Source of the DNA: Macrococcoides caseolyticum
GTDB taxonomy: Bacteria > Bacillota > Bacilli > Staphylococcales > Staphylococcaceae
Length of the DNA stretch: 64,000 nt
Reading direction: 5' to 3'
Assembly (NCBI RefSeq): GCF_021366795.1
Contig: NZ_JAHCPS010000002.1
Span: 292,044 to 356,043, forward strand
The position numbers and the translations under genes are program-made. This document shows positions 30,279 to 38,453 of this stretch, piece after piece. Below the pieces are notes generated by a model. That model had not been told where the DNA came from. It saw only the letters and a list, made by a program, of their open reading frames with translations, and did not search any database. Within the stretch, counting starts at the first letter, position 1. Each line of letters starts with the position of its first letter.

Positions 30279-30809
30279 ATGCTTTATGAATATAATAACA
30301 AATATCCTATTGTTCATGAAAGTGCATTCGTAGCACCAAACGCTGTGATTACAGGAGATGTTGAAATTAAACGCGATGCTTCTATTTGGTATGGTACGGT
30401 CATTCGAGGTGATGTGAGTCCAGTATCTATTGGACAATCGTCAAATATACAAGACTTATGCTGTCTTCATCAATCACCTGATGCACCACTTATTATAGAA
30501 GACAATGTCACGGTCGGCCATCGCGTCACACTACATTCCAGTATTATTCGTAAAGGTGCACTCGTCGGAATGGATTCAACTGTGCTTGATGGTGCAGAAA
30601 TTGGGGAAGGTGCATTTTTAGGTGCAGGATCACTTTTAACACAAGGGAAGAAAATCCCACCAGGCATGCTTGCTATGGGAAGACCAGCGAAAGTGGTGCG
30701 TGCTTTAACAGAAGAAGATAAACAAGATATGGCGCGCATTCAACGCGAATATAAAGAAAAAGCTCAAATATATAAAGCCTTACATGAAAAAAGTGAAGCC
30801 ACCGATTAA
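30279..30809 (+). CDS. Gamma-carbonic-anhydrase-like hexapeptide protein
   Basis: The 176-residue protein has a left-handed beta-helix from hexapeptide repeats (for example AVITGDVEIKRDASIWYG and VLDGAEIGEGAFLGAGSLL). The zinc ligands are histidines in CCLHQSPDAP, VTVGHRVTLH. It belongs to the YrdA/PaaY group, for which carbonic anhydrase activity is often weak or absent. ATG follows AAGGGGGATAACAT. Confidence 0.87.
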   Translation: MLYEYNNKYPIVHESAFVAPNAVITGDVEIKRDASIWYGTVIRGDVSPVSIGQSSNIQDLCCLHQSPDAPLIIEDNVTVGHRVTLHSSIIRKGALVGMDSTVLDGAEIGEGAFLGAGSLLTQGKKIPPGMLAMGRPAKVVRALTEEDKQDMARIQREYKEKAQIYKALHEKSEATD

Positions 30810-30826
30810 GGTGACTTCACTTTTTT
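30787..30826. terminator. Terminator overlapping the end of the gamma-CA-like gene
   Basis: AAAAAAGTGAAGCCACC (30787-30803) pairs with GGTGACTTCACTTTTTT (30810-30826) with one mismatch. It includes the last codons of the plus-strand gene and serves the convergent gene as well. Confidence 0.85.
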
Positions 30827-30828
30827 CA

Positions 30829-31161
30829 TTATGCGATACCAAATTTCTTATGCATGAATGGTAAACCAGCAATGACAAAGCTGAATACAAATTCATAGAA
30901 CATAGAGAAGAAATTAGCAAAGAAATACGTAAAAGTATGTGAGATGACTGAACCGATACCTTCTGCAGCGAAGACGTAGTTGGCATCAATTGCACTATCT
31001 ACTAAATTTAATAAAATAATAACAACCGCCATTAACCAAGATTTCTTAGTTACGATTGCAACGATTAAAGCAATAATTGTAATGACGATTGGCTCAAATA
31101 CAAACAGTTGGAAAAATGGATCCAACTCACCAAAAATATAATACGCCATATCTCTAAACAT
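30829..31161 (-). CDS. Small integral membrane protein, unknown
   Basis: The 110-residue protein has about three or four hydrophobic segments (FEPIVITIIALIVAIVT, SWLMAVVIILLNLVDSA, MFYEFVFSFVIAGLPF). It has no catalytic motif. The size and layout recall DUF2651-type proteins, but this is a weak comparison. ATG follows GAGGTGTCTAT. Transcribed alone. Confidence 0.7.
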   Translation of the reverse strand: MFRDMAYYIFGELDPFFQLFVFEPIVITIIALIVAIVTKKSWLMAVVIILLNLVDSAIDANYVFAAEGIGSVISHTFTYFFANFFSMFYEFVFSFVIAGLPFMHKKFGIA

Positions 31162-31278
31162 ATAGACACCTCTTCATATAACTTTATCAATTCAATATTA
31201 GTTTAACACCAAAATTCAACTTGCAATGTTAAGATTTATTAAAGATTGCCGTTTTATGTTTACAAAGAATTTACAAAA

Positions 31279-31944
31279 CTATTTTACCCATTGAATCACT
31301 TCACTCGCATCTTTTCTTATCTTATCTGTACGTGGTTCATAGTAACGGTAACCAAACGATACCATTACTGAAATCCCCTCAACGTTACTATCTATAATGC
31401 CCGATTCAGATAAAATCGCATTGACCTTTTGATAATCAAAGCCTTCAATCGGACAAGAATCAATACCAATAAGTGCCGCAGCAGTCATCATATTTGCTAA
31501 AGCAATATACGTCTGCTTACTTGACCAATCGAATAATGCACGTGCATTACCCGTGACCTCTATATGATCCGTCTGGAATTCTTTATAGATCTCAATCATA
31601 CGGTTTAATTTATCATTATCAGGTTGTCTTGATTTGAAGTGATTATAAAAATAATCTGAATCATACTGTACATCTTTTCTTGCAATCACTAAAACAAAAT
31701 GACTACTTGAAGCAAGTTGTTTTTTCGCACCCCATGCAACCGTGCTGATTTGTTGTTTAATATTTTCGTTTTCTAATACAACAAAACGCCAGGGCTCTAA
31801 CCCTACTGAAGAAGGACTTAATCTTGCTACCTCAAGAATAAATGCCATATCTTCATCTGATATCTTTTTTTCATTATAAACACGCGTTGCATGACGGAAA
31901 TGATGTGCCTTTAGTATTTCATCCTTTAGACTTGCTTTATCCAT
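31279..31944 (-). CDS. NAD(P)H-dependent nitroreductase (FMN family)
   Basis: The 221-residue protein begins FRHATRVYNEKKISDEDMAF and contains ARLSPSSVGLEPWRFVVL, the FMN-binding region of oxygen-insensitive nitroreductases (NfsB-like). Late residues SCPIEGFDYQKVNAIL and VSFGYRYYEPRTDKIR complete the fold. It likely reduces quinones or nitro compounds. The ATG directly follows the stop of a 53-residue ORF, with GAGGTGAATTAA as ribosome site. Confidence 0.88.
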   Translation of the reverse strand: MDKASLKDEILKAHHFRHATRVYNEKKISDEDMAFILEVARLSPSSVGLEPWRFVVLENENIKQQISTVAWGAKKQLASSSHFVLVIARKDVQYDSDYFYNHFKSRQPDNDKLNRMIEIYKEFQTDHIEVTGNARALFDWSSKQTYIALANMMTAAALIGIDSCPIEGFDYQKVNAILSESGIIDSNVEGISVMVSFGYRYYEPRTDKIRKDASEVIQWVK

Positions 31945-32106
31945 TTAATTCACCTCTAATTCATTACATTCAATCATTTCTGGTCCTTGACCCAGCACTT
32001 TTTCAAATCTATTCTTATGGATACTTGCTTGATACACTACCACTTCGTTATCTTTCAATAATCGTATAATATCAGTATTGACATCTACTTTACGTTGATG
32101 CAACAT
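31945..32106 (-). CDS. Possible 53-residue small protein upstream of nitroreductase
   Basis: ATG 32106 to TAA 31945 gives 53 residues (MLHQRKVDVNTDIIRLLKD and so on, ending ECNELEVN). I recognise no family. Its stop directly abuts the nitroreductase ATG, whose ribosome site lies inside it, so coupling is plausible. The start has only a weak ribosome site. A better site (AGGGGTGG) leads into an out-of-frame 12-residue ORF a few bases upstream, so this may be a leader peptide arrangement or a decayed gene. Confidence 0.4.
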   Translation of the reverse strand: MLHQRKVDVNTDIIRLLKDNEVVVYQASIHKNRFEKVLGQGPEMIECNELEVN

Positions 32107-32148
32107 CCATCATTAATCGATTATCCATGGTTTGTACCACCCCTAAAT

Positions 32149-32526
32149 TTATTTGTGCTTTTGCATCACTGCAAAATAATTCCCTTCATAATCAGAGAAA
32201 TTAAAAACACGTCCAGCAGGCATATCAACCAATTCACCAACTGTAATCTGCATAGATTGCATATGCTGATACAATGCATCTAAATCATCGACTTCAAACA
32301 TTAATGAAGGTGGATCTAACGTTACACCGGGACTATATTTTTCAATAAATGCACGGTCAAATATCACAATTGTCGTTTCACTGTCTTTTCCTGCTGCGAC
32401 CTCATACGATTGATAATCTTCCATTAATGGCGTAGTAGCCTTTATTTCAAACCCCATCACTTCTGTAAAAAATTCTACCGACTTCAACTGATCTTTAACG
32501 TATAACATAACACTTTGTAACTTCAT
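32149..32526 (-). CDS. VOC-family (glyoxalase/bleomycin-resistance fold) protein
   Basis: The 125-residue protein has two beta-alpha-beta-beta-beta modules: LYVKDQLKSVEFFTEVMGFE at the start, VTLDPPSLMFEVDDLDALY in the middle and VFNFSDYEGNYFAVMQKH at the end, with a metal-type Glu in the last strand. The function is not predictable within this superfamily. ATG follows AAAGGAGAGGATTAA. Confidence 0.85.
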   Translation of the reverse strand: MKLQSVMLYVKDQLKSVEFFTEVMGFEIKATTPLMEDYQSYEVAAGKDSETTIVIFDRAFIEKYSPGVTLDPPSLMFEVDDLDALYQHMQSMQITVGELVDMPAGRVFNFSDYEGNYFAVMQKHK

Positions 32527-32562
32527 TTAATCCTCTCCTTTTTATCAGTATAATTGAAAATC

Positions 32563-32590
32563 AAAAAAATCTCTCTTATGAAGAGAGATT
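32563..32590 (-). terminator. Terminator after pnuC
   Basis: AATCTCTCTT (32569-32577 region) pairs with AAGAGAGATT (32581-32590). On the minus strand the stem is followed by seven Ts. It lies 8 bases after the pnuC stop. Confidence 0.85.
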
Positions 32591-32597
32591 GCACTGA

Positions 32598-33326
32598 TTA
32601 AGATGTTTTTGTTGCTACTTGTAGTTTCTTCCAATAATAATACCCATAGATACTGTTAATCAAGAAACCGACCCACATTAATACCATGGTTACACCAGTA
32701 TCATCAGCTTTACCAGCAAGTAACATTTTACGTACCCATAATGTGATTGAAACAATGTTGACCACAATCCAGAAGAACCATTGCTCTTTAAAGCGAAGTG
32801 ACATTAATACCTGGCCAGTTAAATTTAAACTCACATTAAATGCATCTAAAAATGGCTGACCTGATTTAATATGTTCTAAGTATTTAGCAAATGCAAGGTA
32901 GAATGCTGCACCGGCGACAAGCGTGATAACCCATTGCAGTAACGTTAATCCTTTCGTATCCACTTCCTGTACTTCTATGCTTTTTGTGTTGATCGTATGC
33001 ATGTTACGAATCCATGTATATAAACCAATAAACTGGAAAATTCCAAAGACAACCTGTAAATAAACTTCCCCCATTAAATTGGCCTGATAACTAATCCAGC
33101 CATATGTCGCTACTTGAATTAATCCATAAATAAAGGTACTCAGTCGTCCTTTGGCACTCATGATTACACATAATATACCTGAAACACTAGCAATAACATT
33201 AATCCAGTCCACCCCTTGAGCCGGATCATAAAAATAAATCAATACAGCAATTTGTGCCAGGATAAACAATCCAAAGAACACTTTTTCATAGGTCGAAAAA
33301 CCTCTAAAGTCTTTTACAATAAACAT
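32598..33326 (-). CDS. pnuC: PnuC-family nicotinamide riboside transporter
   Basis: The 242-residue protein has about seven hydrophobic segments and PnuC features: LIQVATYGWISYQANLMGEVY, IGLYTWIRN, and a late WFFWIVVNIVSITLW. PnuC facilitates nicotinamide riboside entry, trapped by phosphorylation inside. Co-location with a NadR-type kinase 25 bases upstream supports this. Confidence 0.92.
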   Translation of the reverse strand: MFIVKDFRGFSTYEKVFFGLFILAQIAVLIYFYDPAQGVDWINVIASVSGILCVIMSAKGRLSTFIYGLIQVATYGWISYQANLMGEVYLQVVFGIFQFIGLYTWIRNMHTINTKSIEVQEVDTKGLTLLQWVITLVAGAAFYLAFAKYLEHIKSGQPFLDAFNVSLNLTGQVLMSLRFKEQWFFWIVVNIVSITLWVRKMLLAGKADDTGVTMVLMWVGFLINSIYGYYYWKKLQVATKTS

Positions 33327-33351
33327 AACCCATCTCCTTTATAAAGAAATC

Positions 33352-34446
33352 CTAATTATCTTTGCCGTCTGCAAGTATTTCATCAACCAGACGATGTGCC
33401 TCTTCATATTTGTCCTGGAAGCTTTCCCCTTTTAGAACGACCATTCTATCCTCTAGCCCTTGATATTTAATCTCATCTAAAAACATTTGATGCATTTTTA
33501 TACGTGCGTTTTGGTCTGCCATACTCATATCACGGAAACCATCATCTACATATTGGGTTGTAGGTGGTAAGACAATAATTAATGCCCAAGTTTGAAGTGA
33601 GATATAATAATCAAATACTGGTGCAATTTTTTCGTAATCCTCTTTTGATGCATATAATTTTGTATAAAGTTTTGTTGTCATCACATCTGTATCCGCAAAA
33701 AAGACTTTGCGTGTACCCGGTGAGTGAATGTGCTTTCGATTTAACTCAAATTGTCCAATTCCAATCGCATGTAAATCCTTAATATCTAATTCATCATCAC
33801 GAACTTGTCTTGTCGTTTGATATTCTCTTGAATATTCAAGTGAATACGATGTAGAATAACGTCTCGCTAGGTCACGTACTAATGTTGTCTTTCCTGTACT
33901 TGCTGTCCCGATAATTAAAATATTCTTGACAAAGAATCGACGAAACGGACGCGTTACAAAATCCCAGTTTAAGATTGGATTTTCACGAATGGATGTCCCA
34001 CTAATTCCTGTAATTCTTCTATCTACTTTTGTGATTAATACATCACTGCTTTTGAACGCATCAGAAAAATATGTTTCAAGCGGTGTAATGTATTCTTCTT
34101 CACCTACATAAAAGGTCACTTGATCCATTGCATAATGATTTTCACTCACTGCATTTCTAATTTTTTCTTCAAGTAATTTAAGCCATGGTGCCCATCCATC
34201 CGGGTATCGCGGAATATCTGTTTCATCCAATGTCAGTACGGTTACATTTGAATCATCTTTCAATAATTCACGCATTGCCTTAACACGATTTGTTAAACTC
34301 ATACCTGCCTTATCGCCTCTGTCACCGTTATAACCTGATACGATGACAAGTGCATGATTATTTTCACGTTTCGCACGAATGATTTGTTCTAGATGCCCAA
34401 CGTGACACGGTGCGAATGTTCCAAAATAAATTCCTAAGTCTCTCAT
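33352..34446 (-). CDS. nadR: NadR-type NMN adenylyltransferase / ribosylnicotinamide kinase
   Basis: The 364-residue bifunctional enzyme has an N-terminal nucleotidyltransferase domain with GTFAPCHVGHLEQI (the HxGH motif, residues 9-22) and ISGTSIRENP (ISxTxxR-like). A C-terminal kinase domain carries the P-loop IGTASTGKTTLVRDLA near residue 179. It phosphorylates nicotinamide riboside and can join NMN with ATP to make NAD. It has no N-terminal helix-turn-helix, unlike the enterobacterial repressor form. First gene of the pair with pnuC. Confidence 0.92.
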   Translation of the reverse strand: MRDLGIYFGTFAPCHVGHLEQIIRAKRENNHALVIVSGYNGDRGDKAGMSLTNRVKAMRELLKDDSNVTVLTLDETDIPRYPDGWAPWLKLLEEKIRNAVSENHYAMDQVTFYVGEEEYITPLETYFSDAFKSSDVLITKVDRRITGISGTSIRENPILNWDFVTRPFRRFFVKNILIIGTASTGKTTLVRDLARRYSTSYSLEYSREYQTTRQVRDDELDIKDLHAIGIGQFELNRKHIHSPGTRKVFFADTDVMTTKLYTKLYASKEDYEKIAPVFDYYISLQTWALIIVLPPTTQYVDDGFRDMSMADQNARIKMHQMFLDEIKYQGLEDRMVVLKGESFQDKYEEAHRLVDEILADGKDN

Positions 34447-34608
34447 GTGTCTTAGCTCCTTTGAATAAATTAATATTATTATAACAATTATCCGATAATT
34501 AGCTATCTTATTATTATTTACAATTCTTATATAAACAATTTACACAATATTCATGTCCACTTCATATTCAATATATATACTTAAATTAAATGATTGAGGA
34601 GGATCGTT

Positions 34609-34740
34609 ATGAAATTCATTAAAAAGTTAATCATCGCATTATCTATTCTTTTAGCTTTACCCCATTTTATCGAAATTAGTAACGAACCTATCGAAAAATC
34701 ATTCGTAGCAGATATGAAAAAAGCTCAGTCCAATGACTAA
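34609..34740 (+). CDS. Small secreted or membrane peptide (43 residues)
   Basis: ATG 34609 follows a very strong ribosome site GAGGAGGATCGTT. The 43-residue product has a basic start (MKFIKKL), a hydrophobic segment (about residues 8-20, IIALSILLALPHF) and a polar tail ending KKAQSND. The final codons form one arm of an intrinsic terminator. The complete small transcription unit argues for a real gene. I do not recognise a family; a secreted peptide, a membrane microprotein or a small toxin are all open. Confidence 0.65.
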   Translation: MKFIKKLIIALSILLALPHFIEISNEPIEKSFVADMKKAQSND

Positions 34741-34750
34741 GCTTTTTATT
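34717..34750 (+). terminator. Terminator overlapping the small peptide gene end
   Basis: AAAAAGCTCAGTC pairs with GACTAAGCTTTTT around a CAAT loop with one mismatch, followed by TATTTTTA. Confidence 0.8.
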
Positions 34751-34824
34751 TTTACTTTAAAAGTGAACAATTTGTGAACGATTTATTAAATAATACTTAA
34801 TAATCGGTAAATTTAAAAATTTTC

Positions 34825-34854
34825 TTTGACCTTTTAAAGCGTTTTCATTATGAT
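34825..34854 (+). promoter_or_regulatory. putA promoter with overlapping CcpA (cre) site
   Basis: TTTGAC (34825-34830), an 18-nt spacer and TATGAT (34849-34854) form a sigma-A promoter. Inside the spacer TTAAAGCGTTTTCA (34834-34847) matches the cre consensus TGAAAGCGTTTTCA with one change. Binding of CcpA there would block RNA polymerase, which fits the known carbon catabolite repression of proline use in staphylococci. Binding is inferred. Confidence 0.75.
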
Positions 34855-34907
34855 TATTTTATTAGGGTAAAGTAATCATAGATTACTTAATTGAAGGAGG
34901 AACAACA

Positions 34908-35897
34908 ATGGGATTATCAAGAGATTTTTTTATTGCATTAAGTGAAAACGCAACTTTAAATGAAGCTGCAAAAAAATACGGTTTAGCTTTAGGTGCTCAT
35001 AAAGTAGTTGCTGGTACGGATATTGAAACGACAATTGAATCAATTCGCGTACTCAATGCACAAAATATTGCAGCGACAGTTGATAATTTAGGTGAATTTG
35101 TTTTCTCTAAAGAAGAAGCAACGCAAGCTAAAAATAACATCTTGAATATGATACAGGCGCTGTATGATGCAGGTGTCGATGCGCATATGTCTATAAAACT
35201 TACTCAAATAGGTTTAGATGTAGATCCTGAGTTCTGCTATGAGAATGTACGTGAGATTCTTTTAAAAGCACATGAATGTGGTAATATGCACATTAACATG
35301 GATACTGAAGAATATCATCATACAGTACAAACATTTGAAATGTTAGACCGTTTAAAAGGTGAATTTAAAAATGTAGGGACAGTAATTCAAGCCTATTTAT
35401 TCCGCGCAACAGAAGAAATTGAAAAATATAAAGACGTCCGTTTACGCTTAGTAAAAGGTGCTTATAAAGAAGATGCTTCAGTCGCATATCAAACAAAAGA
35501 AGAAATTGATGCAAATTTCATTAAAATTATTGAACAACGCTTATTAAATGCAAAAGCAATCACTTCAATTGCAACACATGACCATAATATTATCGATCAT
35601 GTGAAAAAGTTTATCGCACAACATAATCTCAATAAAGATTTAATCGAATTCCAGATGCTTTATGGTTTCCGTTCAGAATTACAAGTTGAAATTGCCAACT
35701 CTGGTTACAACTTCTGTACGTATGTACCATACGGTGAAGACTGGTACGGTTACTTCATGAGACGTTTAGCAGAACGTCCTCAAAATTTACAACTTGTTTA
35801 TAAATCAATCGTTACACCAGAAGTTGAAAAAGGTGCTATCATTGCCGGTTCTGCATTAGCTGGCTTTGTTGTATTACGTAAATTATTAAGGAAATAA
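34908..35897 (+). CDS. putA: Proline dehydrogenase
   Basis: The 329-residue monofunctional flavoenzyme oxidises proline to pyrroline-5-carboxylate. Family motifs include MSIKLTQIGLDVD, NMDTEEYHHTVQTFEML, AYLFRATEEIEKYKDV, LVKGAYKEDASVAYQ, ATHDHNIIDHVKKF, FQMLYGFRSELQ and the late YVPYGEDWYGYFMRRLAERPQN. Only the PRODH domain is present; the partner dehydrogenase is not in the window. ATG follows GAAGGAGGAACAACA. The hydrophobic C-terminus may aid membrane association. Confidence 0.95.
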   Translation: MGLSRDFFIALSENATLNEAAKKYGLALGAHKVVAGTDIETTIESIRVLNAQNIAATVDNLGEFVFSKEEATQAKNNILNMIQALYDAGVDAHMSIKLTQIGLDVDPEFCYENVREILLKAHECGNMHINMDTEEYHHTVQTFEMLDRLKGEFKNVGTVIQAYLFRATEEIEKYKDVRLRLVKGAYKEDASVAYQTKEEIDANFIKIIEQRLLNAKAITSIATHDHNIIDHVKKFIAQHNLNKDLIEFQMLYGFRSELQVEIANSGYNFCTYVPYGEDWYGYFMRRLAERPQNLQLVYKSIVTPEVEKGAIIAGSALAGFVVLRKLLRK

Positions 35898-35900
35898 GAT

Positions 35901-35940
35901 AAAAAAAGTGAACCTCACGTGGATGGGGTTCACTTTTTTT
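35901..35940. terminator. Terminator after putA
   Basis: AAAAAAAGTGAACC (35901-35914) pairs with GGTTCACTTTTTTT (35927-35940). It starts 4 bases after the putA stop and looks symmetrical for both directions. Confidence 0.9.
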
Positions 35941-35955
35941 GATTTTTAATTGCTC

Positions 35956-36170
35956 GAAATTGGGGTTCTACCAATTTCATTATGGTTTTCTTGCGTGAAA
36001 TTGGAGTTCTACCAATTTCACTCTCTTTTTCTTGCGCGAAATTGGGGTTCTACCAATTTCACTCTCTTTTTCTTGATCGAAATTGGAGTTCTACCAATTT
36101 CACTCTCTTTTTCTTGATCGAAATTGGAGTTCTACCAATTTCACTCTCTTTTTCTTGATCGAAATTGGGG
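35956..36170. repeat. Array of six 41-bp hairpin repeats
   Basis: Copies of GAAATTGG start at 35956, 35997, 36038, 36079, 36120 and 36161, exactly 41 bases apart; the last is cut after 10 bases. In each full copy GAAATTGG and CCAATTTC form an 8-bp stem around a 7-base loop (RGTTCTA), followed by CACTCTCTTTTTCTTG-type sequence. The array lies between the convergent putA and ribH. Confidence 0.96.
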
Positions 36171-36178
36171 ATATTATA

Positions 36179-36643
36179 TTATATCTCTTCAATCATCTTA
36201 TTAAGATGCGCCATCTCAATTGCACTGATTGCTGCTTCTCCACCTTTATTTCCAGCTTTCGTGCCAGCACGTTCAATCGCTTGTTCAATCGATTCAGTCG
36301 TTACAACACCAAAGATAACCGGTGTACCATATTCTCCGGCTTTCGCAATTCCTTTTGCTGTTTCATTACATACATAATCATAATGCGTAGTGGCTCCACG
36401 TATCACGCATCCTAATGTAATCACTGCATCGTATTTCTCTTTCTGGGCTAACTTACTAGCAACAAACGGTAATTCAAATGCCCCTGGCACTAAGAATGTA
36501 TCGATATTTTCACTTGCAACGCCGTGTCTAATTAATGTATCCATTGCGCCTTCAGTTAGACGATCTGTAATAAAATGATTAAATCGTGATGTTACGATTG
36601 CTATTTTTAATCCTTGTCCTGTTAATTGTGCACTATAGTTCAT
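36179..36643 (-). CDS. ribH: Lumazine synthase (6,7-dimethyl-8-ribityllumazine synthase)
   Basis: This 154-residue enzyme joins the pyrimidine and butanone precursors in riboflavin synthesis and forms icosahedral shells. Motifs are [52 protein letters not shown] and [23 protein letters not shown]. Last gene of ribDEBAH, with an ATGA overlap to ribBA. Confidence 0.97.
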   Translation of the reverse strand: MNYSAQLTGQGLKIAIVTSRFNHFITDRLTEGAMDTLIRHGVASENIDTFLVPGAFELPFVASKLAQKEKYDAVITLGCVIRGATTHYDYVCNETAKGIAKAGEYGTPVIFGVVTTESIEQAIERAGTKAGNKGGEAAISAIEMAHLNKMIEEI

Positions 36644-37830
36644 ATTAATTTCTCCTCCAATAAATGTCCTAATTTTTCTTTTTTCGTCGATAGATAGAAT
36701 TTATTCACTTCATTACTTTGAAACTGGTGGGGAATTCTTGTCTGTACTTCAATCCCGTATTTACTTAAACCGACCATTTTTCTAGGATTATTCGACATTA
36801 AGTTGACTTTCGTAACACCTAAATCTTTTAATATCGATGCCGCAACTGCATAATCACGCATATCACTTTCAAAGCCTAACGCATGGTTGGCTTCAACGGT
36901 ATCCATGCCCTGTTCAATCTTTTCGTACGCTTTTAATTTATTGATTAGTCCAATGCCGCGCCCTTCCTGACGTAAATAAATAAGTATGCCACCATGTTCA
37001 TTGATATGCTGCATACCACGCTCCAGCTGAATACCACAATCACATCGTTTACTGTGGAAGACATCACCTGTTAAACATTCAGAATGAATCCGTATATCAG
37101 GTACACCTTCGTAGTCTTTAACATATACAACGTGTTCTTTATCTCCGTAAATTTCACTGAAGCCATACATCTTAAAGTCACCGAATTCTGTCGGCATTTT
37201 AATCTCTGCTTCACGCTTTACAAGCGGCTTAACTGTCTTAATATAATCCACTAAATCAGCAATTGTAATCATCAAAAGATTGTGTTCTAATTTATATTCT
37301 GCTAAATCATCTCTTCTTGCCATCGTACCGTCTTCTTTAATTATTTCACAAATGACGCCTGTTTCACTTGCCCCACAGAGTTTCGCAAGATCAACACATG
37401 CCTCCGTATGTCCCGCACGTTCTAATACACCATTTGGTTTCGCAATCAGCGGAAAGATGTGTCCTGGCTGATTAAAGTCTTGTAACGACACATTAGGATC
37501 TGCTAATGCTTTCACTGTACAGAATCTTTCAAATGCACTAATCCCAGTCGTTGTCGACACATGATCGACGCTTACGGTAAATGCTGTCTGATTTGGGTCC
37601 TGATTATTAAAAGTCATGGGTAACAAGTTAAGCTTTTTATTACGTTCAGTTGAAATGGGCGCACAGACTAAACCACGCGCGTGTTTAATCATAAAGTTAA
37701 TCGTGTCTTCTGTCATAAAGTCGGTTAATGCAACGAGGTCGCCTTCATTTTCTCGGTCCTCATTATCAACGACAATGATCGGCTTACCTTGTTTTAATTC
37801 TTTAATCGCACTTTCTATATCATCAAACAT
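36640..37830 (-). CDS. ribBA: Bifunctional DHBP synthase / GTP cyclohydrolase II
   Basis: The 396-residue fusion has an N-terminal RibB domain making dihydroxybutanone phosphate ([40 protein letters not shown]). The C-terminal RibA domain opens GTP, with zinc cysteines in [20 protein letters not shown] and the catalytic RQEGRGIGL. Both active sites look complete. It abuts ribE by 1 base and overlaps ribH by 4. Confidence 0.97.
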   Translation of the reverse strand: MFDDIESAIKELKQGKPIIVVDNEDRENEGDLVALTDFMTEDTINFMIKHARGLVCAPISTERNKKLNLLPMTFNNQDPNQTAFTVSVDHVSTTTGISAFERFCTVKALADPNVSLQDFNQPGHIFPLIAKPNGVLERAGHTEACVDLAKLCGASETGVICEIIKEDGTMARRDDLAEYKLEHNLLMITIADLVDYIKTVKPLVKREAEIKMPTEFGDFKMYGFSEIYGDKEHVVYVKDYEGVPDIRIHSECLTGDVFHSKRCDCGIQLERGMQHINEHGGILIYLRQEGRGIGLINKLKAYEKIEQGMDTVEANHALGFESDMRDYAVAASILKDLGVTKVNLMSNNPRKMVGLSKYGIEVQTRIPHQFQSNEVNKFYLSTKKEKLGHLLEEKLI

Positions 37831-38453
37831 TACAACATCATCTCCAGTTTAGATAAAGTCATTTCACTTGGTTCCTTTTGACTGTTCAAGATATATTTTC
37901 CGAGCATATCAAATTCAATATGGACTTTGTCGCCTACCTTCAAATCACTTAGCATCGTACTACGCACGGTTTCTGGAATAATATGCAGTTCAATACACGA
38001 GTCCAATTGAAATATCGTCAGTGATATCCCGTTCACGGCAATCGAACCTTTCGGAATAACATTGCTTCTGAATGCATTCGGTAATCTTAAGCGCACCACC
38101 ATCGTTTTCTGCATATGTCTAATACTTTCAATCATAAGATGTGTATCAACATGACCGCTAACGAAGTGTCCACCAAGGCGTGTCGTTGGTAATAATGCGC
38201 GTTCTAAATTAACACGTGTGCCTGGTTTCATTGCTTTAAATAAAGTGACTGCACTGGTCCCTTCAACGATATCAACATTAAAGGATGACGCTGTGCACGC
38301 TGTTACGGTTAAACACACACCGTTCACACTAATTGAATCTCCGATATGCATATCTTCAGTAATCAGACGACATTCTACCGTCATAAATGTTGTGTCGCCT
38401 TGCTTACTTATTTGATTAATCCTGCCTACTTCTTCAATGATGCCTGTGAACAT
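37830..38453 (-). CDS. ribE: Riboflavin synthase alpha subunit
   Basis: This 207-residue enzyme converts two lumazines to riboflavin. Two repeated barrels are visible: MFTGIIEEVGRI with SVNGVCLTVTA in the first, and FVSGHVDTHLMI with VNGISLTIFQ in the second. ATG 38453 has AAGGATG upstream and gives the invariant MFTGIIEE start. It overlaps ribD by 20 bases. Confidence 0.96.
   Translation of the reverse strand: MFTGIIEEVGRINQISKQGDTTFMTVECRLITEDMHIGDSISVNGVCLTVTACTASSFNVDIVEGTSAVTLFKAMKPGTRVNLERALLPTTRLGGHFVSGHVDTHLMIESIRHMQKTMVVRLRLPNAFRSNVIPKGSIAVNGISLTIFQLDSCIELHIIPETVRSTMLSDLKVGDKVHIEFDMLGKYILNSQKEPSEMTLSKLEMML

Noticed and set aside
30470..30739. 89-codon minus-strand frame opposite the gamma-carbonic-anhydrase-like gene
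   Set aside because: The plus-strand frame has hexapeptide repeats and a strong ribosome site; the opposite frame is a shadow.
7015..36170. CRISPR arrays at 7.0, 22.6 or 36.0 kb
   Set aside because: Periods are ~119, 61 and 41 bp with whole units repeated; there are no unique spacers of constant length and no cas genes.
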